DNA of 64,000 nucleotides, taken from Rhynchosporium graminicola (lineage: Eukaryota; Ascomycota; Leotiomycetes; Helotiales; Ploettnerulaceae). Of this stretch, positions 1 through 12,200 are shown piece after piece. The notes below the pieces were generated by a model. The model ran no database searches and had not been told where the DNA came from. It was given only the letters and a program-made list of their open reading frames with translations. Positions within the stretch are counted from its first letter, which is position 1; every line of letters starts with the position of its first letter. Where the stretch lies: the NCBI GenBank assembly GCA_900074885.1, contig FJUW01000035.1, positions 736,986 to 800,985 on the forward strand. Direction: 5' to 3'. Made by a program: the position numbers and the translations under genes.

Positions 1-899
1 AGACTCGAGATCTTGTAAAGAAACTCGACAATTTATTGCTTTGCAGACTCACGGATGCAATCTCTGTCATTGGCTATTTTCTCTAAATGAGAGGATACTG
101 ATTTATGGGTCTATACATATGCTGTCATTGTGGTCTAGTCATTGTCAGCTTTAGATTTTGTTGTCACGAAAACTCATGTTGTTCTTTCGCTTCAAGAAAG
201 ATGTCTTTCTAATTGTGATCTAGCACCAGCAAATCATAAACAACATCAAAGAATCATGTCTTTTGAAATGACCGGGTTTCAAAAACATAAACATCTCTTA
301 CCCACGGGCCTTGCACGCCGCTCATCTGGAACACATCAATCAGGCAAATCAGGTGTATGATGCTCTATTTTGGGAAGTGTCGTGATTATACATATACCCC
401 GAGTTCCTCAACTACCAAAACCCAGCTAGCTCTCTATCCACGCAATACCGGTCGAGCCTGCTTCTTAAGTGAATTCATAAAACTATGAATTTACTATCTT
501 GTACTGTTCATCTAGATTACATACGCACTCGTCCACGAATGAATCTGTGTGTCACTAACGCCAAGAGTTTCCCTGCTATTCCAAGCTTTTATGTTGAAAA
601 TTCAAGTCTCAACATGATTTTGGGGCTAAAGATACGATCGCGAAGCTTTGTAATTCAATTTCAATCCAATTTCTCAGCGATAGTGGATTAATCCGCTCTA
701 TCTTCTCTCCTCAAAAAGCATCGTATCATCGATTTTCCAGTAAAATATCTCATCAACCGAGAACCTTGGCAGCAGGTTCTTCCCTTACAGAACTGGTTGA
801 TGATAAAACATAGCACTCGAAGCTAAAAAAGAATGTGAAAGGGGCTCTTATGTTAAAAACTTGAGCTGCTAAGCAGGATTACCATTTTATAATATATTT
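1..899. other. Gene-free stretch
   Basis: Only short open frames with no recognisable domain are present here. Nothing on either strand supports a gene, RNA or repeat. Confidence 0.5.
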
Positions 900-1349
900 T
901 TGACCTATTCACTGGTTTTAAGCAAGTTTCTCCAAGACTTGCAGACCCAACGACTCATATCCTTCTATCTGCTTCCCAAATTATTACTATTATCCGTCCA
1001 GTTTAACCGCGTTTGGACTGTGCAAGAATATCTTCTGATTCGAAACGCAAAAGTCCTTTGCGGTACCAAGGCTCTCTCAGTGGCCCTAGTCCTGGAGGGA
1101 ATGTATTCAATTGTGTATTATAGACGATCAGATGGTGGAAAAACACACTACATACCCTTGTCAGGATCTTTCTCAGCATACTGCATATACGAAGAGTTGA
1201 AAGATGAAATTGAAAGGAATAATGAGGCATCATTCACGATTTCTCCCAGATTTGGGGAACTAGTGATCGAGAAAAAGTTTGGTCGCATGTTCAATTTCTG
1301 TTCAGTGACTTTCTGTGAATACAGCGGCATGGATTTTTTTACAAAGTGA
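900..1349 (+). pseudogene. HET-like protein fragment (decayed)
   Basis: A 149-codon open frame contains a stretch around residues 36-55 (NRVWTVQEYLLIRNAKVLCG) that resembles the 'RVW..QE.......CG' block found downstream of the core in many fungal HET (heterokaryon incompatibility) proteins. No HET core (LSHCWG or IDSLCI motifs) lies upstream, and the frame starts abruptly in AT-rich sequence, so this looks like a remnant rather than a working gene. An intact HET gene lies about 3 kb to the right on the other strand, but this fragment is not an obvious copy of it. The rest of the frame is unrecognised. The assignment rests on one short motif. Confidence 0.35.
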
Positions 1350-2541
1350 GAAGGCTTCAAGTCTCTGACTAAAGGTATGTTCTGTCATGTTCGAAGAAGA
1401 CAGAGGGATGGAGCTCAGATTTGGCTAGAGCGTGGATATCAGGGTACAGATTTGATCTGAATATTTATCGCGACATCAAGCTGGGCTTTCAGGGTGGGAA
1501 TATTGTTAATAATATGCCGAATTTCTGAACTCGGGGTACGCAGCAAGAAATGACCTAGCATGTCACTAAAATTTCCAAAATGCTAGTGTCGATTGTTTTT
1601 GTGAATTTCATCAGCTACATTACGTCCAGCTAGTAGGTAATTTGAGATACGAAGCTGGCCGGAAATAAATATTCTCGGTTAACTTTAGAGACAGAACAGC
1701 GGATACGGTATCATTAAGCTTCAAAAGTGGAGTTCGAGTCATCAAGTCTACAGTCTACAAGTTTTCAACGGATTCCAAGTGCAAACATACGACAGTAAAG
1801 TTCTTTCAGGACATCCTATCTGCTATTGATCAACTACAGAACTACTAACCTACTGATTTACTGATTCCTTATGGCAGAGCCGATTGACTGCCCATCTGCC
1901 ACAGTCTATGTGCAGCAGAATCACGCTCGCTGAACACGGAAGAACGGAAGGCAATTATTTCGTTCAATTGGAGTTAGGCTTTTTGTCTTTATTCGCAATT
2001 TGTAAATTTTTAGACTTAATAGGTTCCATAGGCAGTTTCATTTCCCGTGATTATCACGTCAACATGCAGGATCCCACCTGATGAAGATGAGAGGTCCGAA
2101 CACTGAGCCACAAACGTAAATGTACTTCGCCCAGCGGTGCAAAATTCTGACAGTGAAAAGAAATATCCATAATATAATAACATCTACAGAGTATGGGGGC
2201 CTTTGAACAGACGGGTGGGTGTGCGCACTAAGCATTAGCTATATGCCTAGCGAACTGCCGTCGAAAATTGCTCGGCACAATAACTAGCTATTTCTGCACT
2301 CATTGAAGAATTTACCTGCCACTAGCTACCTTCATAATATCTAGTGTTCTCAGAATCAATCACCTGCACAAATCCACTGAATAACTCTATCCTCCCACTT
2401 TATTGATCTTCCAAGAAGAAAAAACCTGGAAGATATTTTCCAACATCACCTTCACAGCGTTTAACGAGCTATATACCACCGGAGATCTGCTCAGATATTG
2501 AAAAGATTGCAATCTCAAGAAAATTCTCTACCAACGTCACG
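1350..2541. other. Intergenic, upstream of the RNase H-like gene
   Basis: No coding frame or structured RNA is supported. The last ~200 bases are the presumed promoter and 5' UTR of the plus-strand gene beginning at 2542. Confidence 0.5.
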
Positions 2542-3390
2542 ATGTCATGGACTGCGGAATTACCGGTGCGCCTGCCACAGCCTTCGAAGGAGAATTCTTG
2601 GGAAGACAATCCCATTCCTTCAGAATTGCCAAACCGCCAATCACTCGGGACCAAGCGCCGTCAAGCAGCGCTGAAATATCCATTCCAACCATTCCCTGCG
2701 AATATAGAGATCGCGGAGGACGACATCACAGCAATTAAGTTTGCTCGCGCAGAATACATCCCCGAATATGATTTCGTCGAAAGCTCGAAAGGACAGAAGA
2801 TGGTGCTCTGGTCCAACAGCAAAAGTGGCGGAGGAAATTCTCGCTATGGTATAGGGATCACTTATATGCAAAGCGGAAATCGTTGGGTGGATCTCGAATA
2901 CTTAATCCAGCGAGACGTGAAGGACTGGGTGGCTGAGATCGCAGCTATCTCTAAAGCTCTTCAGATCGCCGCTGAAGAGGTCTTCAGAGCCGAAACAAAG
3001 CCGAAGATATTAGTTATTTACACGGGGTCTCGCCAAGCGCTCGAGAGGTTGAACAAGGGTATCGTAGGTGTTGTTCCTGGCCAGAAGTTTCTCTTGAAGC
3101 CGGGGATTCTTGCGGCGGAAAAGATTAGAGATAGTAGTGTTGTTGTGGAGCTGCGCTGGGGACCGGATACGGAGTTACTTCAGGGAAGCCGTCGTGCGAG
3201 ACATGCGGCAAGGAGAGCTGCAAATTACACGCCTTCCCGTAGGCAGGGTGATACAGTTCTTAAAGTTCAGTCCATCACAAGGCAAGCAAGAGCAAGAGCT
3301 AGGACACGATTTCGACCAACAGCGATAGTCTTGCCAGATGATCAGATCTCCGATCTCGATTTGGACAAACAGGAATTGACAGTGAAATAG
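2542..3390 (+). CDS. RNase H-fold protein with degenerate active site
   Basis: Single-exon gene of 282 residues. Residues ~87-228 follow the order of a fungal RNase H-like domain of the kind carried by LINE-type reverse transcriptases: a first strand (VLWSNSK, 88-94), the helix with the conserved Glu (AEIAAISKAL, Glu132), a 'tDSq.al' strand-helix here reading IYTGSRQAL (159-167), and a terminal block with RWGPD and GSRRARHAARRA (205-226). Three of the four acidic positions expected for catalysis are replaced: Asn/Ser at ~91-92, Gly162 and His221. Only Glu132 remains. I infer a non-catalytic, possibly domesticated RNase H fold. The N-terminal 85 residues are Pro/Lys-rich and the C-terminal tail is basic. 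No reverse transcriptase lies beside it. It could instead be a remnant of a mobile element, but the frame is intact and begins with a good ATG. Confidence 0.6.
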   Translation: MSWTAELPVRLPQPSKENSWEDNPIPSELPNRQSLGTKRRQAALKYPFQPFPANIEIAEDDITAIKFARAEYIPEYDFVESSKGQKMVLWSNSKSGGGNSRYGIGITYMQSGNRWVDLEYLIQRDVKDWVAEIAAISKALQIAAEEVFRAETKPKILVIYTGSRQALERLNKGIVGVVPGQKFLLKPGILAAEKIRDSSVVVELRWGPDTELLQGSRRARHAARRAANYTPSRRQGDTVLKVQSITRQARARARTRFRPTAIVLPDDQISDLDLDKQELTVK

Positions 3391-4282
3391 AAGCAACAAC
3401 TCACTGGAAAAGCTAGGTTTTCTGACCTCTCCAAATGTTACTGCCATTCCACCAGTACAGGACTCCTACAAAGGCAAGTTGGGGCACCTTCCGGGTACCA
3501 ACTCAAATTTCCTTCTCGTCGAGGAACACATAATAGTTCCACAAAAAGCGGTCAGTCACTTCTACCGAGTAGAAGAGAAACACCCGAAAGGAACTCAAGA
3601 TAGCTGCCCCCGCCCTTTGCTTAGGATGGAGTTGAACCAAACACAGTTGACACGTCTGCCAATCATCCGCTCAGAGCCTCCACATCGCGCAAGGACAGAA
3701 ATAAATTACCCACGAAAGTTTTTGTACAGCATGAGAGCTGGGAGAACATGGCCTTGAGAAGGAGTCATCGCTTTGTAGACCGTGGCATGTTGGTCAACGG
3801 TTGCGAAGAAATAAGATTGTGCGAGGATATGAAGCACGTTTGAAATGCAAATTGTACCAACTTGCAACCCGAAGACTACAACCAAGTGCTAGGTCTATCC
3901 TGTCAACCGATTTTCTTCTTTGTCGCCCTACCTGCCTCGAATCCAACACATCATCATGATACATCCAGCCCCGTGAACACCCTCAAAAAGCCCTCCATGA
4001 ATACTTGCTCAGGACTCTACTTCTCACACTACGCCTAAAAAAAACCAGTATTTTCTTATTCATGATGTAATCATCCATGATGTAATCATGGACACTATAT
4101 TAAGTTTTCAATACATATAAGATGTGGGGCTAGCTACGAATATGAGACCATACGATTAGTTCGGCCCCCCAGGGAGGGCTTCGCTGTACTACAATTATAA
4201 TTCCGTTGAAGTTTGACAACATCAGCTCTCCGAAAGCTCGTGAGAATCCTAGCTGAAGCTAGTTTTCATTATGCTCAAGAAA
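3391..4282. other. Intergenic between convergent genes
   Basis: This is the 3' space between the RNase H-like gene (+) and the HET gene (-). It contains one short near-perfect direct repeat (4061-4089, listed separately) and no supported gene. Confidence 0.5.
4061..4089. repeat. Direct repeat of a 14-mer
   Basis: The 14-mer CATGATGTAATCAT occurs at 4061-4074 and again at 4076-4089, separated by one base. Each copy is itself nearly palindromic (ATGAT...ATCAT). It sits ~200 bp past the HET gene stop. Function unknown; a transcription-factor half-site pair or simple slippage are both possible. Confidence 0.5.
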
Positions 4283-6443
4283 CTAGACAACTGTCAGTTC
4301 CTGCGGCGGCCAGCCCTCCGTAAGTCCATCTTCCTCTGCGATTTCAAAGAGTCCGATTCTTTTGTACACATCTAGGCCATCTTTGACAGGCTCTAAGATC
4401 AAGCCGTAGATAATGTTTTTCCGCTCTGTCACATCGTCATCACTTTTGCAATGATGAATTCGACGATCTGGACACTTGAAACTCGCAATCTGTGCGCAGA
4501 TAGCACCTCTTTTGATGATCTCAGAACCGCGAGAATCTGTGTTCTCAGGCCTGACATCGAGAGTGCATAAAACTCTACCTGCTGGAGGTATCACATACGC
4601 AACTGCTCTAGCCGGGCTCAGGTATCGTGAAGCCATCCGCATGGCTTTGAAGTCGCCTCCATATCCATTGTATATCGGTACATTTGTTCCTGACCAGTCG
4701 TGAAAGGCGTGTACATGACACGCCAATTTCAATGCTGCCGACTGAACACGACCAAATTCATTTTCTCCTGCAGACTTGACGTCTACATCGAGGATAGTTG
4801 CTCGGTACCCTGCGGCATAATGGCTAAGCGCAAGCCGGCGATCCCTTGCTGGTAGCCTGGCAGAAGTCCAGCTCCATGAAGGGCAACCCTCGTCTTTACT
4901 TCGTATCAATGAGGTGGATGGCTGCCATAGCAGGCCTCTATGAATATCTTCCAACCAAAGACCGGCTTTATAGTGGAAGCCACTTCGGTGTGCAACTTCC
5001 TCAGCAATACCTGCTAGTGCTGGCAGGACATCAGTATCGACAGTCAATCCACGATTCCGATACGAGTCGTTAAGCATGGCGTACCACCAAGACATCAGAT
5101 CATCGGTATTTGCTGAACCCTTAAGATCAACGCAAGTCTCAACTTTCCGCGGCGACATCCGATAGAGATCTTTGCCGCTAGCTTCGAGAAAGCTTGACCC
5201 GTCATTCGAATCCGGATATCGTTCTGTATGTAAACTTGTACGACACTCCCAGTACAGCTGCGTAGATGCAAAATCGATCCTACGAGGAGACAGAATGCTT
5301 TCCTGGAGTACCCAAGCTCGACGATGCATTGGTTCCTCTGGCAAAAGGACAAATGGCCCATTCCCACCTATCTGAAGTCGGACTCCCACCTCGCCTCTAA
5401 TACCTCCACTTTCGCTCTCACACGTCAATTTTGTACGCACAGCTGAAAGATATCTTTTCTGATCGGCAGTCTGGAAAATGCCTTCATTCGAGTTATGCGC
5501 AGCCGATGCGGAGAGATTGATCGTAGCATTTGCATACACCCGGAACATTTGAGATGACTCAAGGGTCCAGTCTTCGTGCACATTTTGAATGATACAAAGT
5601 GAATCAATCCAGATATACTTAAAGCCGAGCTTTCTGGTGAGAAGAATGGCGTCTCGAAATGTGCTGGGGAGAGATGCTGTGGGAATAGACAGTTTATGCT
5701 TCTGCAAAGTGTCCGAAGTCGTTTTCAGTGGTACTGAGCCGCCCCAACAGTGGCTCAAGGTTAACCATTCACCTGTCGCTCCAGACGATTCGAATAAGAA
5801 GGGATCCTCAGTCTCGGATCCAACATCGATAACTCTCGTTGGTAGGATATGGTTGGAGGACCATGAGCATTGCGGATGGTCATCTTTGCACCTCTTGATC
5901 CATTTGGCGAGAATTTTGAAACATGTACCAGAATTTGACGATGGATCTAGATGTCTTGCTCTAAGCAAGGAATTGAGTGACGAGTCTGTATTGATTAGTG
6001 AGGCCTTCTGTTTAGGTGTCTAAATACGCACCATCGCTTGTGCAAAGTTCAAACCATACACTTACAACCTCCCTGAATGGATGGTGGAATAAAGCCCTTT
6101 GCTCCAGGATAAATAAAGAGTTGACTCCATGTGGCCTCAGTGTAAGGCCTGTACCTGGCCAACTCATGTCTTTATCAAAGTCTCTCGCCAAAGCGCTTAC
6201 CTGACCAGGGAAGCGTTTCAACTCTTGGAATTGTACGAATGCATCACACATCTTACATCCGCTCTCCGCAGATTGGCAAAGCATTGTCCAACTTCGATGA
6301 TGCTTGATGGGTTCTTCTTGTCCCATGAGAAGGTCGAGGTCCTGTATTTGCTTGCAAGGATCACATAAACCAGAGTCCTCAATCTCGGAGGTTAAGAACC
6401 TCATTATTGGACCACCGAAGAGCTTTTGGATTAATTTGAACAT
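4283..6443 (-). CDS. HET-domain (heterokaryon incompatibility) protein
   Basis: Predicted as two exons, 6443-6066 and 6007-4283, giving 700 residues. The 58-bp intron (6065-6008) has a GTAAGT donor and a CAG acceptor, is phase 0, and joins the upstream frame to the downstream one, which would otherwise have no good ATG. The HET domain follows a Cys-containing N-terminal region. Its signature blocks are visible: WLTLSHCWGG at about residues 207-216, FKYIWIDSLCIIQ at ~255-267, DW..ES at ~272-277 and VYANATINLSASAA at ~283-296. Proteins of this family mediate allorecognition cell death when incompatible hyphae fuse. The C-terminal ~350 residues are typical of the family but contain no second domain I recognise (no NACHT, ankyrin or WD repeats). 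Its partner, if any, is not evident nearby. Family assignment is firm; specific function is not known. Confidence 0.88.
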
Positions 6444-7484
6444 GATGAAGATAAAAAAATCAAGAACAGTGAGCTGTTACATGGCTATGTAGTTGATAGA
6501 TATCATAGTTTTAGCTGCTGTTCAGCAGGGGGCTCCTGTAAGCGCTTTGCGCGATCGCCTGTGGGGACGACACACTTCATTTGGACGCGCACATGTACCT
6601 GCTATCCGATATCATGCTTAATCCAAGAAACTTATAGATGTTTAAGCAGTAACCAAGTCGCTTTTCAAGTGCTCAATATAGCTTTACAGGATACAATATC
6701 ACGTCTATTTATTGACTCCTTTCTCAATACTCCTACTTTGTAAACAACTCTATCACTTATAAAAGATATCGTGGTCTAGGGTACCTAGATACATAAAAAT
6801 GGTTGATAAATCTTTACCCTATGGCAAGTGACTCTGAACTATGTCATTTCGTGTTTATGTTACGCACATTGATGAAATGAAGTTGCGCCTACTCAATCAG
6901 ACCGGCCCGTATTCCGAGGGGGTGGCTTCTTGTTAAAGATGAAGCCTAATCTCCGCGATCGTCTGATGTCTACCACTAAGCGAAGTCAACAATCTTCAGG
7001 CCCGTGTAACATCAAGCGCTTTACAAGCAGATGTTTCAATACACGATATGGGCTTCTCGAAATCTAATCCCATAGGGGGAGATCCTCGTCGATATGTGGA
7101 GCTCAGGCGTCAGATTTCTACCGGCCTAATCGGTAGCCTTTAGCGCCCCAATTGCTCACCGCATCCTCGGCTCTGTCCCCTGTTCTTGTCACTAACACTT
7201 AGCAGCCACCTTACGGACCCCAGCCCCAGAAAAACTTCATCTGAATTCCAATATTGTTTTTCTCTAGTTCTATTGTTTCGGAGTTTTTCTGTTGCAGATC
7301 GCAGTTTACACGCACGTGGGACCACGTGGTAGATGCTTGGTGCTTGTTTATATTGCCTGATTGAACGGAAATCTTGATTGGAAGCAAGAGATGATACAAA
7401 TTCATATTAAGTATTTTGTCAGCCATTAAGCAACAGCAGCGAAACTCTTAAAATCACGCTGAAAACATGAATGATCGACAAACT
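6444..7484. other. Intergenic between HET and FMO genes
   Basis: About 1 kb containing the HET promoter side and the 3' flank of the FMO gene. No additional gene or repeat is supported. Confidence 0.5.
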
Positions 7485-9249
7485 CTATATAAACGCGAGC
7501 AAGTCCTTCTTCTTCCGCTCAACAAGCACCCATTCAGACCCGGCTTCTTCTTCTTCTTCTTCGTCGACAGATCTGGTGTCAGTCCGCTCAGATACCTCAA
7601 TTCCATCCTTTCCTGGATCGGGATACTTCCTCAAATGCTCAATGGCCCATCTCACTTCCTCACTAAACACTGGTGGAATCCTTCCTTCACCAGTCAGTAA
7701 ATTCAACCCAGATATCTGATATAACTCTCCTAGCCATCCTAGTGTCTCGCCAGTCTCCCACGCAATTTCGTGGAACTTTTTACTTTCACGTTTAACTCTC
7801 TCCTCTCTCCCCCTTTCCCATTTCTCTTGTTCTTCCAAACTAGGCAGAGGCATCGCTTCTCTACCCGAAAACAACCTCGCCAACGCAATGGCCTGATATT
7901 CGAAACTCCTAAACGTAAGAACCCGCGGAATCCCAACAATACCCAATGTCTTGAAGTCATGGAAAAACGTATGTATGTATGATTTGACTAGCTTGTTTCT
8001 CTCGTAATCCCATATCTCATGGCCGTTGTTTTTCACATTCCAGAATGGGAAAGAAGCTTTGTATCCTGTGCAGTATATTATGGTTTCGATGTCATCAAGA
8101 TGGGTGCCGTCTTCGAAGATAATCCGTCCTGAAGGTAGAAACTCTTTGATGACTGGCTTCCATGCAATGCCTGGAGGTGCCTCGGCACCATCCCATCGTG
8201 ACACAGATCGGCGAGATTGGTAGACGGGAAGAGCTGCTGCTGAGACTAAGTCGTTGGTGATGTCATGACCTGATGCGGAGTTGCCTATTGTGAGGATCTT
8301 CTTGTTTTTGTACAGGAGTGGTGTTCGGTAGATCTTCGAGTGTACAACTCGTCCGGGGAAGATCTTCAAGTATTCTTCAAGACCTTTGACGTTTGGTATC
8401 TGATAAGATTATCAATAATCAATATATCTCAGACTGGAATGTTATCGAAGTCAAGTTTCTTACAAATGGTACTCCATAATGTCCATTAGCCATGACTACA
8501 GCGTCGAATTCATCTTGCCACCAAATGTCAACACCACGAACCGAATCGTGCTTTCGAAGAGTCAACTTCCATCTCTCAGCCCCCTTCTTGGAGACTTTGA
8601 TTGCAGACAGGTCTTCAACTGTAGTGTTCAGGTTGAGCAGAGAGTCTATCTTATGATGAGAGAAATATGATTCGACATATTGCTTCGGAACGTTATGTGG
8701 TACGAAAGGGCCGTAAGCGAATGGGAGATCTGAGAACGACATTGCTATCGATGGAACGTTTGTACTGCAGTCGTGTTAACTGAATACCTCAGATAATATT
8801 CAGATTTTCTGACGTTAGTGATTGATAGATCGGAGTTTGATGCCATCGTTCTTGTCTGTTTGGAGACGTGATTCTCGGAAGCTCATTTGGTATGTCTAGT
8901 GGTGGATCAACATCTGGTGGCAATCCTCCAGGTTGAATCGGAATCGACGCTGGAGGAGCCGAGTCATAAATCCTAGTTATGATCATTTAACTTCGAAATA
9001 TTCTACTGAGGTGCGGCAAGTCCATACCATGTTCCGCCTGCACTCTCCCTTCTTTCAAAAACTTGAATTGTGTCGAAGTATTTCTCTGCTGCGAAAGCTG
9101 CTGCCGTAATGGCACCTTCAATATATCAGAAGTGTTTCAATAGTGGGGTTAAGATTCCAGATCCCAGAAGAGGGGCAGGAAACTGGACGCGTACCAGCTG
9201 CTCCAGCACCGATAATCGCTACGGATTTCAATTGGTGACCATTAGCCAT
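7485..9249 (-). CDS. Flavin-containing monooxygenase (FMO-like)
   Basis: Five exons reconstruct one 505-residue protein: 9249-9195, 9115-9028, 8972-8814, 8764-8464 and 8399-7485. All four introns (79, 55, 49 and 64 bp) are GT-AG, although intron 3 has the unusual donor GTCAGA. The FAD-binding Rossmann motif GAGAAG is at residues 14-19, followed by a typical ERRESAGGTW at ~39-48. The FMO signature FPGRVVHSKIYR is at 215-226, the NADPH-binding motif GNSASGHD at 240-247, and a YCTGY block further on. Class B FMOs use FAD, NADPH and O2 to oxygenate soft nucleophiles (N or S). The C-terminus ends in an acidic run (~EEEEEE) and KKK. Substrate cannot be deduced; it may be thiol-oxidising like yeast Fmo1 or act in accessory metabolism. 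Confidence 0.87.
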
Positions 9250-12200
9250 GATGAGGCTAGTTTCACTCAAACATCAAGATAAATACATTTAACGTACGTG
9301 AGATCATTACACTTGACTTTCTGTCTTATAAGCCGCAATTGGGGATTTTCAGATTCGCAATTCTCACGTGGTATGCCGCGATGAGCGAGTCACGTGAGGA
9401 CGATCCTCTGCCGAAAAGTAAACATTTGCGAGGATCTGACACGCACATCTGGAACGATGCTTCTTGCTCTGTATATACTGTTTCAGCTGGATTTCTATCT
9501 TTATGTAACATTCGTAGGATATAATGGAGAAAATTACGACCCATAAGTCTTTCTTAAACATTTAAGATTTGTTCAACAAAAGGAACATTCTCGCTTGTTT
9601 CGTTGCCATGGGCCCAAGAAGCGCGTGCAAGACAGACTAGGACAGTAATTATCTAGAAGTGAGTCCGCAGCTGGCTAAAAATCAATCATATGTCTCAACG
9701 ATGAGATATTGAATGCGTGGGGCTGTGGGCTTGTACCATATGACACCTTACACCCCGCCCTACGTTGTTCTAGAATCTCGGAATATTGACCGCTTCGTCA
9801 TTGCGTAGATCGATTGAAATGAGGGATTTATTCAGGTTCCTTTTAGACCTATTGAGGATCCAAGTACGGCATTAACAGGTAATGCTGGATCGGGGAAAGA
9901 AACCCGTGTTCCTCTAAAGCAGGTACAAAGCTCCTCGTTTTCGACATTCTTCCTCGTGGAGCACAAAGATCACTGTCGATTCATCTAATCCCACATATTC
10001 AGCTTGGGAGTTGCCTCGAAAATCAGGAATCAGTAGTTAAATAAATCATAGCGATATGAGGTCTATTCTTTTCAAAATTACATTTACTTTGGCGCAAACA
10101 ACGGGTATTATTATAATCTCCAGTATCATAAATCTGGGCTTCCTGCCGAGCATCCACTTGGTGTCTGCGGGATTTGCTAGGAGAAGGAATCATTTTTATG
10201 GAAACTGTCTGCGATCCATCATCTCACCCCACTATGATGAACTCGAGGATTGGTTTTACGACAAACAACAAATCAAGTTTCCTTTACGAGGTCTTTCCGC
10301 CGACCCAATCGAAACTATTTTTACGGAACAACAGACTTTGATTAAGCGAATCTCGTCATTATGCTATTTCCATCTTCATCAAATCCCGAACTATTATCAC
10401 CTATACTTAGGTTCTCTTCTCACAACTACCCATCTTTTAATCCTCTCAATGATTCCTTCTCTTTTTTCATCAACGCCCCAGTATTTCTGTCAAGTTTGGT
10501 TTTCCTAAATTTGAACTATATTAGTTTTTTTTTTAGCAAGGTCACAGACCCGGAACCAGAAGTGCGAGAACCCTGTATTCTGGCTGCTTTCGGTGTAGGT
10601 ATGAAGATGGACTTTGAAGGATGCCTGTGGTGATTGGATAGACCGCGAGCAAGAACGAGGCACTCGACTCCACTTCGTCTCTTGATTATTCCATTATACA
10701 TTGACGTGAAGGTTGGCTTCCAAAATCTGACCTGCTCGTCTACACTACATTCTCAGCATCCGCCGCTTATTTGAAGATGAATGTTTGAATAATCCAGCAA
10801 AGAATATACCTAAATTCACCAAGCAATTGACTTCTACTTCCAAATTCTTCGCGATCCATCCCCTATTCCACGTCCCTTCTGCATTTCATGTATCTTTCAT
10901 CTACATACGCTCATCTTTGAATACTCTGGATAGAATCTGCATGTACCTCATCCGCAGTTTCCCTCGTCGTTTGAACGCCCTCAAAAGTACTTTTCGCGAT
11001 TTTACGGCATGACCTGAAACTCAGGCTCTTTGCAGCACTCTCAATGACTATGCAAAAGCGTGTGCTGTTTGCATGGATATATCTAGAGTTTTTTGTCGAA
11101 ATATTTGGAAATGAGCTTGCTTACATGTAAATGAATTCATCAAAAGAGAGTTTGTCGTTGTCAACATCTGTAATGTTATCATTTCAAATCTTCCCTATTC
11201 ACATCACCCACCCGCTTCTGCATGTGCCTGAAGTCTGTATATCTTTCGAACCCCTCATTTCACTTCTAATTTTGTAATAGTCTACTAAAAGAATTCTTGC
11301 AAGTGAATCAGAAAGCTCATGTAGGCTGAAAGGATACTAACACAGGCTGCTCAAGCATTGCTATCAATTCGTTTACATGTATCTTGCAAAGCCTAGGAGA
11401 GAGAGAGGGAACTGCTTTATATATGCATTTTGCCAGAGATATTCGAGTCTTCAGTGCTGATACTCGTACCTCATGTTCTTTTCATCCTATTAAATAAACC
11501 ATGACATATTCAGCATTTAATCGTGCGAGGACTTCGCTAGAGATCCAAAGAAGTTACGTGGCAAGCTTTCACTAGTATCAATTGTATTCGGCATGATTAT
11601 CAACGTTTCTACAAAACTTCACTTGTGATCGTGACATTCCATATCCTGAAAATGAAAGAATAGTTAAGAAGGGAGCGATTATCTTCAACATAATGTCACG
11701 GAAACAGGCATCCTGCCAACTGGAGTTTCTTTCAACATAAATGCCCATGTCTTCGCATCGTGGAAGAAGCCATCTCCAAAAACGGCTGAGTATGTTGATG
11801 TTTCCCATTCGAAGCGCCTCTTGATCTTTACTGCAAAGATATAACAATTCAACAAGTCGGGAATTTCTCTGGTAGAGAATATGAAGAAATGAGATTTTCC
11901 TACCTGAATAAGATCTAATTAGATTAATATTTTTCGAATATATATAGTTACGTGGCTGTCAAATCACTACATTTCATCGAGTTCGTTCTTGCCGTCAATA
12001 CCTACTGCTTTCTTTTCTTTCCCAAATCTGTAGCATACATATTTCTACACCTCGCTACATTGTATTATTTGCAAGATCGCTAAGAAAAACTCCCCCCATT
12101 GAATCCTCGCGATCCAAATACATATTTCTAAACGGGAAAACCCCCTACCGTAAGCACGTCATATATCTCCTCAAAATACGTAGTTTACCTCTGGCACACT

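Noticed and set aside
4283..9249. HET-FMO-RNase H block as one defence or biosynthetic system
   Set aside because: The genes are adjacent but no domain or regulatory link ties them together; adjacency alone is not enough.
10056..10508. 150-codon plus-strand frame
   Set aside because: Leu/Ser/Ile-rich without domain, splice or compositional support; surrounded by other low-complexity frames.
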